NCBI GenBank assembly: GCA_913043145.1
Contig: CAJWLP010000004.1
Coordinates: 1 to 64,000, forward strand
Direction: 5' to 3'
From: an uncultured Bacteroidota bacterium
Lineage (GTDB): Bacteria > Bacteroidota > Bacteroidia > NS11-12g > UBA9320
Length of the DNA: 64,000 nt
In this document: one piece after another, positions 8,109 to 17,733 of the stretch
Numbering within the stretch: the first letter of the stretch is position 1
Layout: every line of letters begins with the position of its first letter
Translations under genes and position numbers: made by a program
Notes under the pieces: model-generated
Seen by the model: the letters and a program-made list of their open reading frames with translations, nothing else
The model's database searches: none
Told to the model about the DNA's origin: nothing

Positions 8109-8801
8109 ATGACACACCAAAATAATCGTAAAAATCTTGATCGAGTTATCTTATTCGAAATTGGAATAATCATTGCCTTGCTCTTCGTAAATTATGCGTT
8201 GAACCTATCCTATGAGATTAACTTACCGCTAGTACACACAGAGGAAAACATACTAGAAGATCAAGCTTTCCAACTCGTTGAACTAACCGAAAAAAAAGAG
8301 AATTTTCAAGAAGAAAGAATTAAGACTAAGGAAATTGCCAAACTGTTTGACCTAAGATCAATGATTAAACAAGTTGACGATTTATTTGATTTAAAAATCA
8401 ATAAAATCGTTCCTCAAAATATACCCGCATTATCTGATATCCAACCCATTTTAGTTCAACCCATTATTGACTCCTCTACAATCATTAGAGATTGGGCTGA
8501 TCAAATGCCTGAATTCCCTGGAGGAAATGATGCCTTAAATAATTACATTAATAATCATTTTGAAATCCCAGATATCATATTCGAAATGGCAAACAGCGTT
8601 AAAGTGGTAACTCAATTTGTTGTTAATGAAAACGGGGATATCAATAACATTAAAATACTGCATTGTTCCAAACCTGGTTTTGGGGTAGAAGAAGCGGTCA
8701 AGAGTGTTTATAAAAGTATGCCAAAATGGGCTCCAGGAATGAACAAGGGAAGACCCTCCAAGATTAGAATGAAACAACCTCTAAAAATTAAAATACGTTA
8801 A
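8109..8801 (+). CDS. TonB family energy-transducer-like protein
   Basis: A 230-residue protein with a short basic N-terminus, one membrane anchor at about residues 13-30, a charged linker, and a C-terminal TonB domain from about residue 140. The domain shows M-P-E-F-P-G-G-x-x-A-L, V-x-x-x-F-V-V-N-E-N-G-D-I and the closing M-P-x-W-x-P-G-x-x-x-G-x-P segment typical of Bacteroidota TonB homologues. TonB proteins span the periplasm and pass inner-membrane energy to outer-membrane receptors. No exbB, exbD or TonB-dependent receptor lies nearby, so its partner is unknown. It converges with feoB. Confidence 0.85.
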   Translation: MTHQNNRKNLDRVILFEIGIIIALLFVNYALNLSYEINLPLVHTEENILEDQAFQLVELTEKKENFQEERIKTKEIAKLFDLRSMIKQVDDLFDLKINKIVPQNIPALSDIQPILVQPIIDSSTIIRDWADQMPEFPGGNDALNNYINNHFEIPDIIFEMANSVKVVTQFVVNENGDINNIKILHCSKPGFGVEEAVKSVYKSMPKWAPGMNKGRPSKIRMKQPLKIKIR

Positions 8802-8815
8802 AAAAACTAATCCTT

Positions 8816-10672
8816 TTAACTAAAAACACTAAAGACTACCCAGCTACCGAAATAAGCTAGCACAGTCATGTAAACAAATTGAATGGAAGGCCATTTCCAT
8901 GACCTTGTTTCTTTATAAACTACAGCCAACGTACTCATGCATTGCATAGCAAAGGCATAAAATACCATTAAAGACAGAATCACCGCTAATGAATATACTG
9001 GCTCACCATTTTTGTGCCGATCTTTTTTCATCTTCTCTCGAAGCTGATCAAAGTCCTCTTCATCTCCAACACTGTAAATTGTACTCATCGTTCCTACAAA
9101 TACCTCTCTTGCTGCAAAAGACGTAATTAGTGCTATTCCTATTTTCCAATCAAAACCAATAGGAGCAATGCTTGGCTCGATGGCTTTCCCAAAATGACCA
9201 GCATAACTCTGCTCGAGCGAATGTGATTCTTGGATACTCAAGGATTGATCTGTTTTTGGACCATAGCTAGCCAGGAACCATAAAACAACCGAAATTATCA
9301 AAATAATCTTACCCGCTTCAGTCACAAAACTTCTTGATTTTTGCCAGCAATTTACCCATATATTACCCCACCTTGGTGAATGATAAACAGGTAATTCCAT
9401 GATAAAATAAGAGGGAATATTATACTTAATAAACCATTTAAAAACAATTGCGGCAACGAGGGCTGCAGCAGTTCCTAATACATACATGGATAACATAACA
9501 AGGGCCTGAAGACTAATAAGTCCAAAGACTGGAGTATTTGGAATTGCCATAGAAATTAGAAGTGTATATACGGGCAATCGGGCAGAACAACTCATTAAAG
9601 GTGTTACCATTATAGTTATTAGTCGATCTTTCCAATTCTCAATATTACGAGTACTCATAATCGCTGGTATTGCACAAGCAGCCCCACTCAATAATGGCAC
9701 AACCGATTTTCCACTTAAGCCAAGACCCCGCAACATTTTATCCATTATAAAACTAACTCTGGCCATGTAGCCTGTGTCCTCTAACAAACTCATGAAGAAG
9801 AAGAGAATAGCAATTTGAGGAACAAACACAACCACACCTGCAATTCCCGCTACTAATCCATGAATTATTAATTTTTTCAGCCAGCCATCAGGAAGGACTT
9901 CAGTAAGATATTCTCCTAACATTCCAAAGCCATTTTCAATCCAATCCATTGGATAAGAAGCTAGCGTAAAGACACTCTGAAAAATAAAGAGTAAAACCAG
10001 CAGAAAAATTAAATATCCCAGAACGGGATGAGTAGCAAAAGCATCAATTTTACCCGAAATTAATTCTCTTTTGGTCTTAATTTTAGTTGTTTTATTTAAT
10101 AATTTAGCAATTGAATCATAGTGCGATTCATGTGTGTGATCATTCTCTGAACCAAATGGATAATGTGGTATAAACTGATCTTGAAAAAGAGCCTTTTTTA
10201 AAGAATTTACTCCTTCCCCAGTTCTTGCATTTATTTTAAATACCCTAATCCCTAGTTCTTTTTCTAGACGTTCAACATCAATTTCAAAACCCTTAAAATC
10301 AGCTATGTCAATCATGTTTAACGCCAATATCATTGGCGTTCTATGCTGAGCTAATTGACTGAAATAAAATAGATTACGCTTTAAGTTAGATGCATCTGCA
10401 ATGTATAGAATTGTATCTGGTGGTGGATCTTCAAAAAATACCCTAATTGCTTCCTTTTCGTCCAAACTTTTTGGATTAAAAGAGTACGTTCCAGGAGTAT
10501 CAACCAATTCAATTTTCCGCTTACCTTGCGTGACTGTCCCTACCTTATTTTCAATGGTTGTACCTGGTACGTTAGTAATCTTTTGTTTTAATTTAGTTAA
10601 GCTATTAAACAGAGAAGACTTCCCACAATTTGGGTTTCCTACAAGAACAATTTTAGGTAACTTGGTATCCAT
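8816..10672 (-). CDS. feoB: Ferrous iron transporter FeoB
   Basis: A 618-residue Fe(II) transporter of the inner membrane. The N-terminal GTPase has G1 G-N-P-N-C-G-K-S-S at 12-20, followed by the D-T-P-G-T-Y-S-F (G3) and N-M-I-D (G4) motifs. The C-terminal half is the membrane permease with two Gate-like repeats, the second including the T-S-F-A-A-R-E-V-F-V-G segment. It is a little shorter than many FeoB proteins, but the domains look complete. It begins one base after the feoA frame ends, so the two genes are surely co-transcribed. Regulation by iron is likely from family knowledge, but I could not identify an operator. Confidence 0.95.
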   Translation of the reverse strand: MDTKLPKIVLVGNPNCGKSSLFNSLTKLKQKITNVPGTTIENKVGTVTQGKRKIELVDTPGTYSFNPKSLDEKEAIRVFFEDPPPDTILYIADASNLKRNLFYFSQLAQHRTPMILALNMIDIADFKGFEIDVERLEKELGIRVFKINARTGEGVNSLKKALFQDQFIPHYPFGSENDHTHESHYDSIAKLLNKTTKIKTKRELISGKIDAFATHPVLGYLIFLLVLLFIFQSVFTLASYPMDWIENGFGMLGEYLTEVLPDGWLKKLIIHGLVAGIAGVVVFVPQIAILFFFMSLLEDTGYMARVSFIMDKMLRGLGLSGKSVVPLLSGAACAIPAIMSTRNIENWKDRLITIMVTPLMSCSARLPVYTLLISMAIPNTPVFGLISLQALVMLSMYVLGTAAALVAAIVFKWFIKYNIPSYFIMELPVYHSPRWGNIWVNCWQKSRSFVTEAGKIILIISVVLWFLASYGPKTDQSLSIQESHSLEQSYAGHFGKAIEPSIAPIGFDWKIGIALITSFAAREVFVGTMSTIYSVGDEEDFDQLREKMKKDRHKNGEPVYSLAVILSLMVFYAFAMQCMSTLAVVYKETRSWKWPSIQFVYMTVLAYFGSWVVFSVFS

Positions 10673-10673
10673 T

Positions 10674-10913
10674 CTAACTATTAAAAAGAGGGTTTAATAG
10701 GTTTACCTGAATACTGTAGGCTTCTTTTTTTCGCATACTCAATGTATATTCCTCTAGTTCAAATGCAATAGGATCCCCGAAAGGTGCCCTCATAATTGGT
10801 TTAACAAGAACACCTGGAACACACCCCATTTCTTGTAATTTTTCTTTGTATGGTGAATCTTCAATCGAAGAAATTCTTGCTATGCTCCCAATTGGTAATT
10901 CAGTCAGTTTCAA
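10674..10913 (-). CDS. feoA: FeoA, small SH3-like Fe(II) transport protein
   Basis: A 79-residue protein with the FeoA SH3-like pattern: L-P-I-G-S-x-A-R-I, then L-Q-E-M-G-C-V-P-G, then a terminal F-E-L-E-E-Y-T-L-S-M-R-K-K-E-A. FeoA assists FeoB at the cytoplasmic face. The start is TTG (10913-10911) because no in-frame ATG precedes the conserved region. A near-consensus box CATCTTTG lies about 15 nt upstream, consistent with promotion just before feoA. It is directly followed by feoB. Confidence 0.9.
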   Translation of the reverse strand: MKLTELPIGSIARISSIEDSPYKEKLQEMGCVPGVLVKPIMRAPFGDPIAFELEEYTLSMRKKEAYSIQVNLLNPLFNS

Positions 10914-10967
10914 AACGCGACTGCAAAGATGTGTTTTTATTTGGATTAATTAAACATAAGGCCACTT

Positions 10968-12944
10968 CTACCAATTTATTAATTGTGTGACCTTATCCTT
11001 CAGTCTACTCTTGGCCATAAAATTATGCTCTAAATTTTCATTAAACGGAATAGGTGTATCTAAACTACATACCCTCATTACAGGTGCGTCTAAATATGTA
11101 AAACAATGTTCTCCTATCCAAGCCGCAATCTCACCACCTATACCTCCTTGTTCTGTATCCTCATGGACAATAATAACTTTCCCTGTTGCTTTTACCCCTT
11201 TTTTAATGCAGTCTTTATCCAATGGCACTAATGTTCGTAGATCAATTAAAGTAGCATTAATCTCCAAATCATTGATAACTTCTTGACACCAATGAACACC
11301 CAAACCATAGCTAATAAATGTAATGTCTTCGCCTTTTAAAAGAGTTTTTGCTTTACCAATATCAATAGTATATTCTTGGGTGTGAACATCCTCACGAATG
11401 CTTCTGTAAAGTCCCTTATGTTCAAAAAAAAGAACTGGGTTTGGGTCTTCAAACGAGGCCAATAGTAAACCCTTGGCATCAGATGGAGAACTAGGGTATA
11501 CTATCTTTAAACCTGGTATATGAAAAAACCAAGCTTCATTACTCTGACTGTGAAATGGCCCTGCTGCTGCACCACCACCAGTTGGCATTCTAATCACAAT
11601 ATCGCTATGCTGTCCCCAACGATAGTGTGTTTTTGCTAAATTATTAGCTATTTGGTTAAAACCACAACTTACAAAATCAGCAAACTGCATTTCAACCATT
11701 GCTTTCTTACCGCCAATTGTCAAACCTAATGCAGCTCCTAATGGTGCAGCTTCACTAATTGGTGTATTTCTTACCCTACTTTCCCCAAACTCCTCTACAA
11801 AACCCTCAGTAATTTTAAATACTCCACCGTATGATCCAATATCTTGACCCATTAGTATCAAATTATCATGCTTTTTCATCGCTATTTTTAAGGCATCTTG
11901 AATAGCATCTATGAATCTTAATTCCTTGGTCTCACCTTTAGGGTTTCTTGAGATTGGATGGTGATCTCTAAAAACGTCATTTATTTCATTATGGCTATTA
12001 ATTTCCGTTGAATCAGTTGATGAGAAAACTAAAACAGCATCTGAAATTTCATCCGAAATTTGATTTCGTACTTTTTGCAATAGATTATCATCTACAATAT
12101 TTTCCCTTAGTAAATAATTCTCATAATTAAGAATTGGATCCCTTTCTCCCCACTTTTCCATAAGTTCTTTTGGAACATATTTATTTCCGCTTGCCTCTTC
12201 ATGTCCTCGCATTCTAAAAGTCTTGCATTCTAGTAAAAATGGACGTGGGTTTTTTTTCAAATCTGATGCTATTGCTGATACTTCATGAAAAACTTCTAAT
12301 ACGTTATTACCATCTATAATCCTACCTTCAATGCCATAACCAATTGCCTTATCTGAAATATGCTCACACCTAAATTGATCACGGCTAGGAGTACTTAATC
12401 CATAACCGTTGTTTTCGATTAAAAAAATCACAGGTAAATCCCAAACAGCTGCCAAATTAATGGCCTCATGAAACTCACCTTCACTAGTACCTCCATCTCC
12501 ACTAAAGGCTAAACTTACTTTTTGTTTACCATCTAATTTATGTGCAAGAGATACCCCATCTGCAACACTTAACATCGATCCCAAATGAGAAATCATTCCA
12601 ACAATATGATGATCAATTGATCCAAAATGAAAAGATCGATCACGCCCTTTTGTAAATCCATTACTTGAGCCTTTCCATTGTTCAAATAATTTTGTTAATG
12701 GAATGTTTCGTGTAGTAAATACTCCCAAGTTTCGATGAAGTGGGAATATATATTCGTCGTGTTCAAGAGCTAGTGTAGCTCCCACTGCTATAGCTTCTTG
12801 ACCGATTCCACTAAACCATTTGGAAATTTGACCTTGCCTGAGGAGCTTAAGCATCTTTTCCTCGACCATCCTTGGTTTGACAAGTGCCGTATAAATCGCA
12901 TGATGCTTATCTTGGCTTAAACTCGTGAACTTATCAAAATCCAT
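10968..12944 (-). CDS. Branched-chain 2-oxoacid dehydrogenase E1, fused alpha-beta
   Basis: A 658-residue thiamine-diphosphate enzyme. Residues about 1-330 are the E1 alpha part, with the TPP/Mg motif starting G-D-G-G-T-S-E-G (about 149-156) and ending E-N-N. Residues about 345-658 are the E1 beta part, with the G-Q-D-I-G-x-Y-G-G-V-F, T-P-I-S-E-A and M-P-T-G-G-G-A-A-A-G-P-F-H-S-Q-S segments. It decarboxylates branched-chain 2-oxoacids and passes the acyl group to E2 lipoamide. Fused alpha-beta E1 proteins of this kind are usual in Bacteroidota. Neither E2 nor E3 is in the window, so the complex must be assembled from other loci. It is divergent from the pabA-like gene. Confidence 0.9.
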   Translation of the reverse strand: MDFDKFTSLSQDKHHAIYTALVKPRMVEEKMLKLLRQGQISKWFSGIGQEAIAVGATLALEHDEYIFPLHRNLGVFTTRNIPLTKLFEQWKGSSNGFTKGRDRSFHFGSIDHHIVGMISHLGSMLSVADGVSLAHKLDGKQKVSLAFSGDGGTSEGEFHEAINLAAVWDLPVIFLIENNGYGLSTPSRDQFRCEHISDKAIGYGIEGRIIDGNNVLEVFHEVSAIASDLKKNPRPFLLECKTFRMRGHEEASGNKYVPKELMEKWGERDPILNYENYLLRENIVDDNLLQKVRNQISDEISDAVLVFSSTDSTEINSHNEINDVFRDHHPISRNPKGETKELRFIDAIQDALKIAMKKHDNLILMGQDIGSYGGVFKITEGFVEEFGESRVRNTPISEAAPLGAALGLTIGGKKAMVEMQFADFVSCGFNQIANNLAKTHYRWGQHSDIVIRMPTGGGAAAGPFHSQSNEAWFFHIPGLKIVYPSSPSDAKGLLLASFEDPNPVLFFEHKGLYRSIREDVHTQEYTIDIGKAKTLLKGEDITFISYGLGVHWCQEVINDLEINATLIDLRTLVPLDKDCIKKGVKATGKVIIVHEDTEQGGIGGEIAAWIGEHCFTYLDAPVMRVCSLDTPIPFNENLEHNFMAKSRLKDKVTQLINW

Positions 12945-12993
12945 TCCTACGAAATAAATATAATAATTCTAAGTGTTCGTCTCTTATCGTGTC

Positions 12994-13001
12994 TATTTTT
13001 G
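12994..13001 (+). promoter_or_regulatory. -7 promoter box before pabA/trpG-like gene
   Basis: TATTTTTG is a perfect TAnnTTTG match, with only 4 nt between it and the GTG at 13006. This decides the start: an upstream in-frame GTG at 12973 would lie 5' of the promoter box. Confidence 0.65.
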
Positions 13002-13005
13002 TACG

Positions 13006-13605
13006 GTGCTACTTTTATTGGATAATTACGACTCCTTTACATACAATCTGTATGACTATTTTTTAAGATGTGGTGCTGAAGTAGAAGTAATACGAAATGA
13101 TCAGATTGAACTAGACAACTTGAATCAAAAATACAAAGGAATTATATTATCTCCAGGACCAGGAAAGCCGAAAGATGCAGGTAAAATGATGTCTTTGATT
13201 AAACAATATCACAATAAACTCCCCATTCTTGGTGTCTGTTTGGGAATGCAAGCTATCGGAGAATTTTTTGGTGCTAGCCTCATTCAATCAAACTATCCAA
13301 TGCATGGGAAGATGAGCACCTTAAAATACAATGTGAATCATCCGCTGTTTTTTGAAGTAACCCCCCCTTTAAAAGTCTGCCGATATCATTCACTAATATT
13401 GGATAATATTCAAAATACGTCACTAAATTTAATTGCAACCTCAAATAAAGATGAACCAATGGCTATTGCCCACCATACTTTGCCCATTTGGGGAGTACAA
13501 TTTCACCCTGAGGCTATTCTGACACCTCAGGGACTTCAATTAATCAATAATTGGTTATCTTGCATCAACTCTAACAACAAAAAAATAATGAATACGTTAA
13601 ATTAA
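13006..13605 (+). CDS. Glutamine amidotransferase, PabA/TrpG type
   Basis: A 199-residue class I glutamine amidotransferase. It starts V(M)-L-L-L-L-D-N-Y-D-S-F-T-Y-N-L. It has L-S-P-G-P-G-x-P, the nucleophile elbow G-V-C-L-G-M-Q with its catalytic Cys, and W-G-V-Q-F-H-P-E carrying the His-Glu pair. It supplies ammonia to chorismate-using enzymes for p-aminobenzoate (folate) or anthranilate (tryptophan). Which one cannot be settled because no PabB or TrpE is adjacent. The GTG start at 13006 fits the promoter box and the family N-terminus. The CBS gene follows after 6 nt, so they share a transcript. Confidence 0.88.
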   Translation: MLLLLDNYDSFTYNLYDYFLRCGAEVEVIRNDQIELDNLNQKYKGIILSPGPGKPKDAGKMMSLIKQYHNKLPILGVCLGMQAIGEFFGASLIQSNYPMHGKMSTLKYNVNHPLFFEVTPPLKVCRYHSLILDNIQNTSLNLIATSNKDEPMAIAHHTLPIWGVQFHPEAILTPQGLQLINNWLSCINSNNKKIMNTLN

Positions 13606-13611
13606 TTAAAA

Positions 13612-14262
13612 ATGATTGCTGCAAGAAGCACTTATATCATCCCTGAAATAAATGAAAAAACATCACCTGCTGTGTGTGTCGAAGTAATGATAGATGCTCA
13701 ATGTTTTGAGCTCCCAGTCCAAAAAAGCAATCAACTCATTGGCTCTGTTACCCTGGAGGACTGCATATCTTCAAAAGAAAAAACTATCGAAAACTTAATT
13801 TCTCCCGGATTTTTAAGTGTTCATTACCAAATGCACCTTTTTGATGTACTACAAATTTTTAAGTCATCTGCTAAGAATGTCTGTGCAGTTTTAGGAGAAA
13901 ATCAAGAATGGGTAGGTATTCTCACAAAAAATCAGATGATTAATTCACTTTCTCAAACACTATCTATTGAGCAAAACGGATCAATTCTAATTCTTGAAAT
14001 GTCATCAGCACATTATTCTACTAATGAGCTATCTCGAATAATTGAAGGGGAGGGAAGTAAAGTCCTTGTTATGTGGCTTCATAAGGATGAAGATTCTGCT
14101 CGAATTAAAGTAACTGTGAAAATAAATACCTCAAATGTCGAGAGAATTATCAATGGATTTGATCGATTTGGCTATGATGTTATTGCCACATTTGGAGACG
14201 AAGACTATAAAGAAAACATAGATCGTAAATTTCAATCTTTAATGAAATACATTGATTTCTAG
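13612..14262 (+). CDS. CBS domain protein
   Basis: A 216-residue cytoplasmic protein. Two CBS motifs occupy about residues 15-125: a first I-G-S-V-T-L-E-D-C-I and a second W-V-G-I-L-T-K-N-Q-M-I. A C-terminal region of about 75 residues looks ACT-like (alternating strands ending in G-F-D-R-F-G-Y-D-V). CBS pairs bind adenine nucleotides and often regulate a partner. In many Bacteroidota a CBS protein of this sort lies next to NAD kinase, as it does here two genes downstream. The ligand and the regulated partner are unknown. Its stop overlaps the start of the Omp85 gene by 11 nt. Confidence 0.8.
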   Translation: MIAARSTYIIPEINEKTSPAVCVEVMIDAQCFELPVQKSNQLIGSVTLEDCISSKEKTIENLISPGFLSVHYQMHLFDVLQIFKSSAKNVCAVLGENQEWVGILTKNQMINSLSQTLSIEQNGSILILEMSSAHYSTNELSRIIEGEGSKVLVMWLHKDEDSARIKVTVKINTSNVERIINGFDRFGYDVIATFGDEDYKENIDRKFQSLMKYIDF

Positions 14263-15640
14263 AATTTCGATTTATGTTTTATTGTCATTGATTACCCGAA
14301 TGACCCAGGCCTATGAATCCCTTCCCATTCGTTCAATTGAAATCAAAGGGAACAATCAAACTAACAGTTTTGTCATCAAAAGAGAACTCCTCTTTGAAGA
14401 AGGTTCTTCATATGTTTATAACGAGGTCTTTGTAGAACTCGTCAATCAATCTCAGTCAAGAATTTTAAACTTGAACCTATTTAATAAAGTGGAAATAAAC
14501 ACGTTCATTGATAGTGTTAACCACTATGAAGTCTGCATTAAAATAGTTATACATGTCGTTGAAAAATGGTACCACTGGCCTTTGCCATTTGTCGAATTTA
14601 GCGACCGAAACTTTAATGTCTGGGGAAATTTAGACTTTGATCCGAGTCGAACAAACTATGGTTTGTATGTTTTTAACTACAACCTATGGGGAAGAAACCA
14701 CACCCTAAAAACTAAATTTAAAACGGGTTACAATACCAAATTTGGTTTAGAATATCGGATACCATTTCTATCACAAGAAAGTAACTGGGGTATCAAAGCA
14801 TTAATGGATTACTCCTCACAAAATGAATTGTGGTATGAAACAATAAACGATAGTTTACAATTTTATAAAAATGATAAAAATGATCTTATCAAAAATACAC
14901 AAGCTGCAATAGAAGTCAGTAAACGGCTAACTCCTTTCACCCATTTTTACCTCTCAACAAAATACCAATACGATCAAATTGACTCTTCTGTTCCAACCAA
15001 TGACTATCTCATAAATAATGCAAAGGATCAAAATACATTTACAATCCAATGTCGCATTGAAATTGACAAAAGAAACAACCCCTTTTTCCCAACAGAAGGA
15101 AGCTTTATGAGTGTCGATATGACTGAATTATTATGGGCTAATCAAAGTCGAGCGTATAATTTCAGAATGGGATTAAAAATGCAAAAATTTACTAAAATTT
15201 TCCCCAATGTTTATACTGCTTTGTCATGCTATACCCAATTGAATTCAAATAAAGAACCACCCTATTCGCAGCGGAAAATACTGGGTTATCAAGAAAGTAT
15301 TCGGGGATTTGAACATTATGTCATAGATGGTACAAGTGGACTAAAAGGGAATGCCGCAATCCGAATTCATGCTTTGAACTCTAATCTATCTCTACCCTTT
15401 ATCCCATTCAAAAATTACCAAGAACTCCCTGTAAATATGTATTGGGAAATATACTCTGATGCAGGTTATGTAAATTATAATTATTCCAACGAAACCAATC
15501 AATTGGTCAATGCTTTCCTGTACTCAGCTGGGCTGGGTTTAAATACCCTATTTTATAACGATCAAATTCTTAGATTAGAATATAGTTTGAACAGTTTAAA
15601 AGAACATGGTTTCTTTGTACACTTTAAAAAGGCCATTTAA
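14252..15640 (+). CDS. Short Omp85/TamA-like outer membrane protein
   Basis: A 462-residue exported protein. A signal peptide (about residues 1-20, ending T-Q-A) is followed by one POTRA-like domain (about 25-110: I-R-S-I-E-I-K-G-N-N-Q-T-N, then F-N-K-V-E-I). A beta-barrel runs to the C-terminus, including D-K-R-N-N-P-F-F-P-T-E-G-S and G-Y-Q-E-S-I-R-G-F-E, the usual Omp85 barrel signatures. It is much shorter than BamA, so it is not the main assembly factor. The start is TTG at 14252 and overlaps the CBS stop, suggesting translational coupling. nadK begins on the very next base after its stop. Confidence 0.8.
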   Translation: MISRISIYVLLSLITRMTQAYESLPIRSIEIKGNNQTNSFVIKRELLFEEGSSYVYNEVFVELVNQSQSRILNLNLFNKVEINTFIDSVNHYEVCIKIVIHVVEKWYHWPLPFVEFSDRNFNVWGNLDFDPSRTNYGLYVFNYNLWGRNHTLKTKFKTGYNTKFGLEYRIPFLSQESNWGIKALMDYSSQNELWYETINDSLQFYKNDKNDLIKNTQAAIEVSKRLTPFTHFYLSTKYQYDQIDSSVPTNDYLINNAKDQNTFTIQCRIEIDKRNNPFFPTEGSFMSVDMTELLWANQSRAYNFRMGLKMQKFTKIFPNVYTALSCYTQLNSNKEPPYSQRKILGYQESIRGFEHYVIDGTSGLKGNAAIRIHALNSNLSLPFIPFKNYQELPVNMYWEIYSDAGYVNYNYSNETNQLVNAFLYSAGLGLNTLFYNDQILRLEYSLNSLKEHGFFVHFKKAI

Positions 15641-16522
15641 ATGAAAGTAGCACTCTACGGAAGACCCATTAAATATCCTAACTTTCCATTGTTTTTTGAA
15701 CGTTTTGTTTCAGCACTCAATGCTAACGATATAATTTTTGAAACCACTTATTCGTATGGAAAGTTCTTAAAGAAAGAATATGATATCAACCACCCCACGT
15801 GCAGTAATGAATCTCTATTAAATAAGCATTTTGATTGTTTAATAAGTCTTGGCGGTGATGGAACTGCTCTTGACACTTTATCTCTTGTGAGAGACAGCGC
15901 ACTTCCTGTGATGAGTATCAATTTGGGTAGACTCGGCTTTTTGGCTAATATAAAAATTGATGAAGTAGACAAAGCAATCCATGCTTTAAAAAATGGGTTA
16001 ACTAGTATCGAAAAAAGAACCGTAATTCAGGTGGATTCTAATGTGGACGAAATCAATGAATTTCCATATGCACTGAATGATTTTGTCATTCAGAAGCGTG
16101 ACACATCAGCCATGATTACACTAAAAACTAGCCTCAATGAATCATTCTTAAACACCTATTGGGCAGATGGATTAATCGTAGCTACTCCAACTGGGTCCTC
16201 TGGATACAGCTTAAGTTGTGGTGGCCCCTTTATTTTTCCAGGATCTAATTCATTGGTTATCACTCCAATAGCTGCTCATAATCTAACGGTAAGACCTGTT
16301 ATAATTCCAGACCAATCCGTTTTGGAAATCGATACTAGTGGTCGAGGAAAAAATGTACTTATCACATTAGATTCTAGGTCATTTGTTGTACCATCTAACA
16401 CCAAACTAACTTTAAAACGTGCCTCTTTCGAATTCTCAATGATTCAACTACAGGGGGTCAGTTATATGGATACAATAAGGAACAAATTACTCTGGGGTGC
16501 AGACCGAAGAGATGAAGTGTAA
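15641..16522 (+). CDS. nadK: NAD kinase
   Basis: A 293-residue cytoplasmic enzyme phosphorylating NAD to NADP. It shows L-G-G-D-G-T near residues 70-75, G-R-L-G-F-L-A, A-L-N-D-F-V-I (equivalent of the N-E/D motif), and the substrate segment A-T-P-T-G-S-S-G-Y-S-L-S-C-G-G-P. Length is normal. Its ATG follows the Omp85 stop with no gap, so translation is likely coupled across the CBS-Omp85-nadK run. It converges with the HPPD gene. Confidence 0.95.
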   Translation: MKVALYGRPIKYPNFPLFFERFVSALNANDIIFETTYSYGKFLKKEYDINHPTCSNESLLNKHFDCLISLGGDGTALDTLSLVRDSALPVMSINLGRLGFLANIKIDEVDKAIHALKNGLTSIEKRTVIQVDSNVDEINEFPYALNDFVIQKRDTSAMITLKTSLNESFLNTYWADGLIVATPTGSSGYSLSCGGPFIFPGSNSLVITPIAAHNLTVRPVIIPDQSVLEIDTSGRGKNVLITLDSRSFVVPSNTKLTLKRASFEFSMIQLQGVSYMDTIRNKLLWGADRRDEV

Positions 16523-16536
16523 ATCTGCTAATCTTC

Positions 16537-17670
16537 TTAAAGTGTACCTCTCAATTCTTGTTCTCTTTCAATCGCTTCAAATAAAGCTTTGAAGTTGCCT
16601 TTACCAAAAGAAGTAGCTCCTTTTCGTTGAATAATCTCAAAAAATAGCGTTGGTCTTGGTTCGATTGGTTTTGTAAAGATTTGAAGCAGATACCCTTCGT
16701 CATCTCGATCAACTAAAATTCCTAATTCTCTAAGTGGAGCAATATCTTCATCTATTTCTCCTACTCGGTCTAAAACTACATCATAATAATTGTCGGGCAC
16801 ACGCAAAAATTCTACGCCTCTTGATACCAATTCTCGTACTGTTTTAATGATGTCATTAGTAGCAACAGCAATATGTTGTACCCCAGGGCCTTCATAAAAG
16901 TCAAGGTATTCCTCAATTTGTGACTTCTTCTTCCCATCAGCAGGTTCATTGATTGGAAATTTAATTCGCCCATTTCCGTTACTCATTACCTTACTCATTA
17001 AAGCGGTGTAATCTGTTGAGATATCTTTGTCATCAAAAGAAACAATCTGAGCAAATCCAAGGACATCTTTATAAAAATTGACCCATGTATTCATCTGACC
17101 CAACTCCACATTTCCAACCATATGATCTATATACATTAAGCCAGTGCTTGTTGGATTGTAAGAAGACTCCCATGCAGTGTAACCAGGAAGAAAAACTCCG
17201 TTGTAATCTTGGCGTTCAACAAAAACATGGACAGTTTCCCCATAGGAGTAAATGCCTGATCGAATTACCTTGCCCCCAGCATCCTCCTCTTGTGTTGGAG
17301 ACATATAATGTTTCGCTCCACGTTTGATAGCCTCATTATAAGCTTCCGTAGCATCCGGAACCCATAAAGCAACAACCTTTACCCCATCACCGTGTGACTC
17401 AATATGTCTTCCAATATCTGTTCCACTTTTTAAGGGAGAAGTAAGAACTAATCTTATCTTATCCTGTTGTAAAACATAGCTCTCTCTATCTTGTAAACCT
17501 GTTTCCAAACCTGCATAAGCAATACCCTGAAAACCAAACGCTGTTTTATAAAAATGAGCAGCTTGTTTGCTATTACTGACGTAAAGTTCTACATAATCAG
17601 TGCCAAGCAATGGCATAAAATCCTGTGCTTCATTATATAATTTAGGTAGTGTCTGTGTATTCGTATTCAT
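16537..17670 (-). CDS. hppD: 4-hydroxyphenylpyruvate dioxygenase
   Basis: A 377-residue non-heme iron dioxygenase converting 4-hydroxyphenylpyruvate to homogentisate in tyrosine breakdown. It has two vicinal-oxygen-chelate domains. The probable iron ligands are His in Y-I-D-H-M-V-G-N, His in Q-H-I-A-V-A-T-N-D-I and Glu in F-F-E-I-I-Q-R-K-G. The C-terminal G-A-x-x-F-G-K-G-N-F-K-A-L-F-E-A-I-E-R-E-Q is also conserved. The frame extends 13 residues upstream, but the ATG at 17670 gives the normal N-terminus and lies 17 nt after a -7 box. No homogentisate dioxygenase or fumarylacetoacetase gene is nearby. Confidence 0.93.
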   Translation of the reverse strand: MNTNTQTLPKLYNEAQDFMPLLGTDYVELYVSNSKQAAHFYKTAFGFQGIAYAGLETGLQDRESYVLQQDKIRLVLTSPLKSGTDIGRHIESHGDGVKVVALWVPDATEAYNEAIKRGAKHYMSPTQEEDAGGKVIRSGIYSYGETVHVFVERQDYNGVFLPGYTAWESSYNPTSTGLMYIDHMVGNVELGQMNTWVNFYKDVLGFAQIVSFDDKDISTDYTALMSKVMSNGNGRIKFPINEPADGKKKSQIEEYLDFYEGPGVQHIAVATNDIIKTVRELVSRGVEFLRVPDNYYDVVLDRVGEIDEDIAPLRELGILVDRDDEGYLLQIFTKPIEPRPTLFFEIIQRKGATSFGKGNFKALFEAIEREQELRGTL

Positions 17671-17687
17671 ATTGTATTGTTTTAATA

Positions 17688-17695
17688 CAAAATTA
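17688..17695 (-). promoter_or_regulatory. -7 promoter box before hppD
   Basis: Read on the minus strand this is TAATTTTG, matching TAnnTTTG, ending 17 nt before the chosen ATG at 17670. Confidence 0.55.
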
Positions 17696-17733
17696 AGCTT
17701 GAGCCTCACAATAAAAAAACAGTTAGAAAAGAC

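Noticed and set aside
8816-10672. FeoB apparently truncated
   Set aside because: Both GTPase and permease parts, including the second Gate segment, are present; shorter loops explain the length.
10968-12944. Fused alpha and beta E1 subunits as a novelty
   Set aside because: One-chain E1 alpha-beta proteins are common in this phylum, so it is ordinary.
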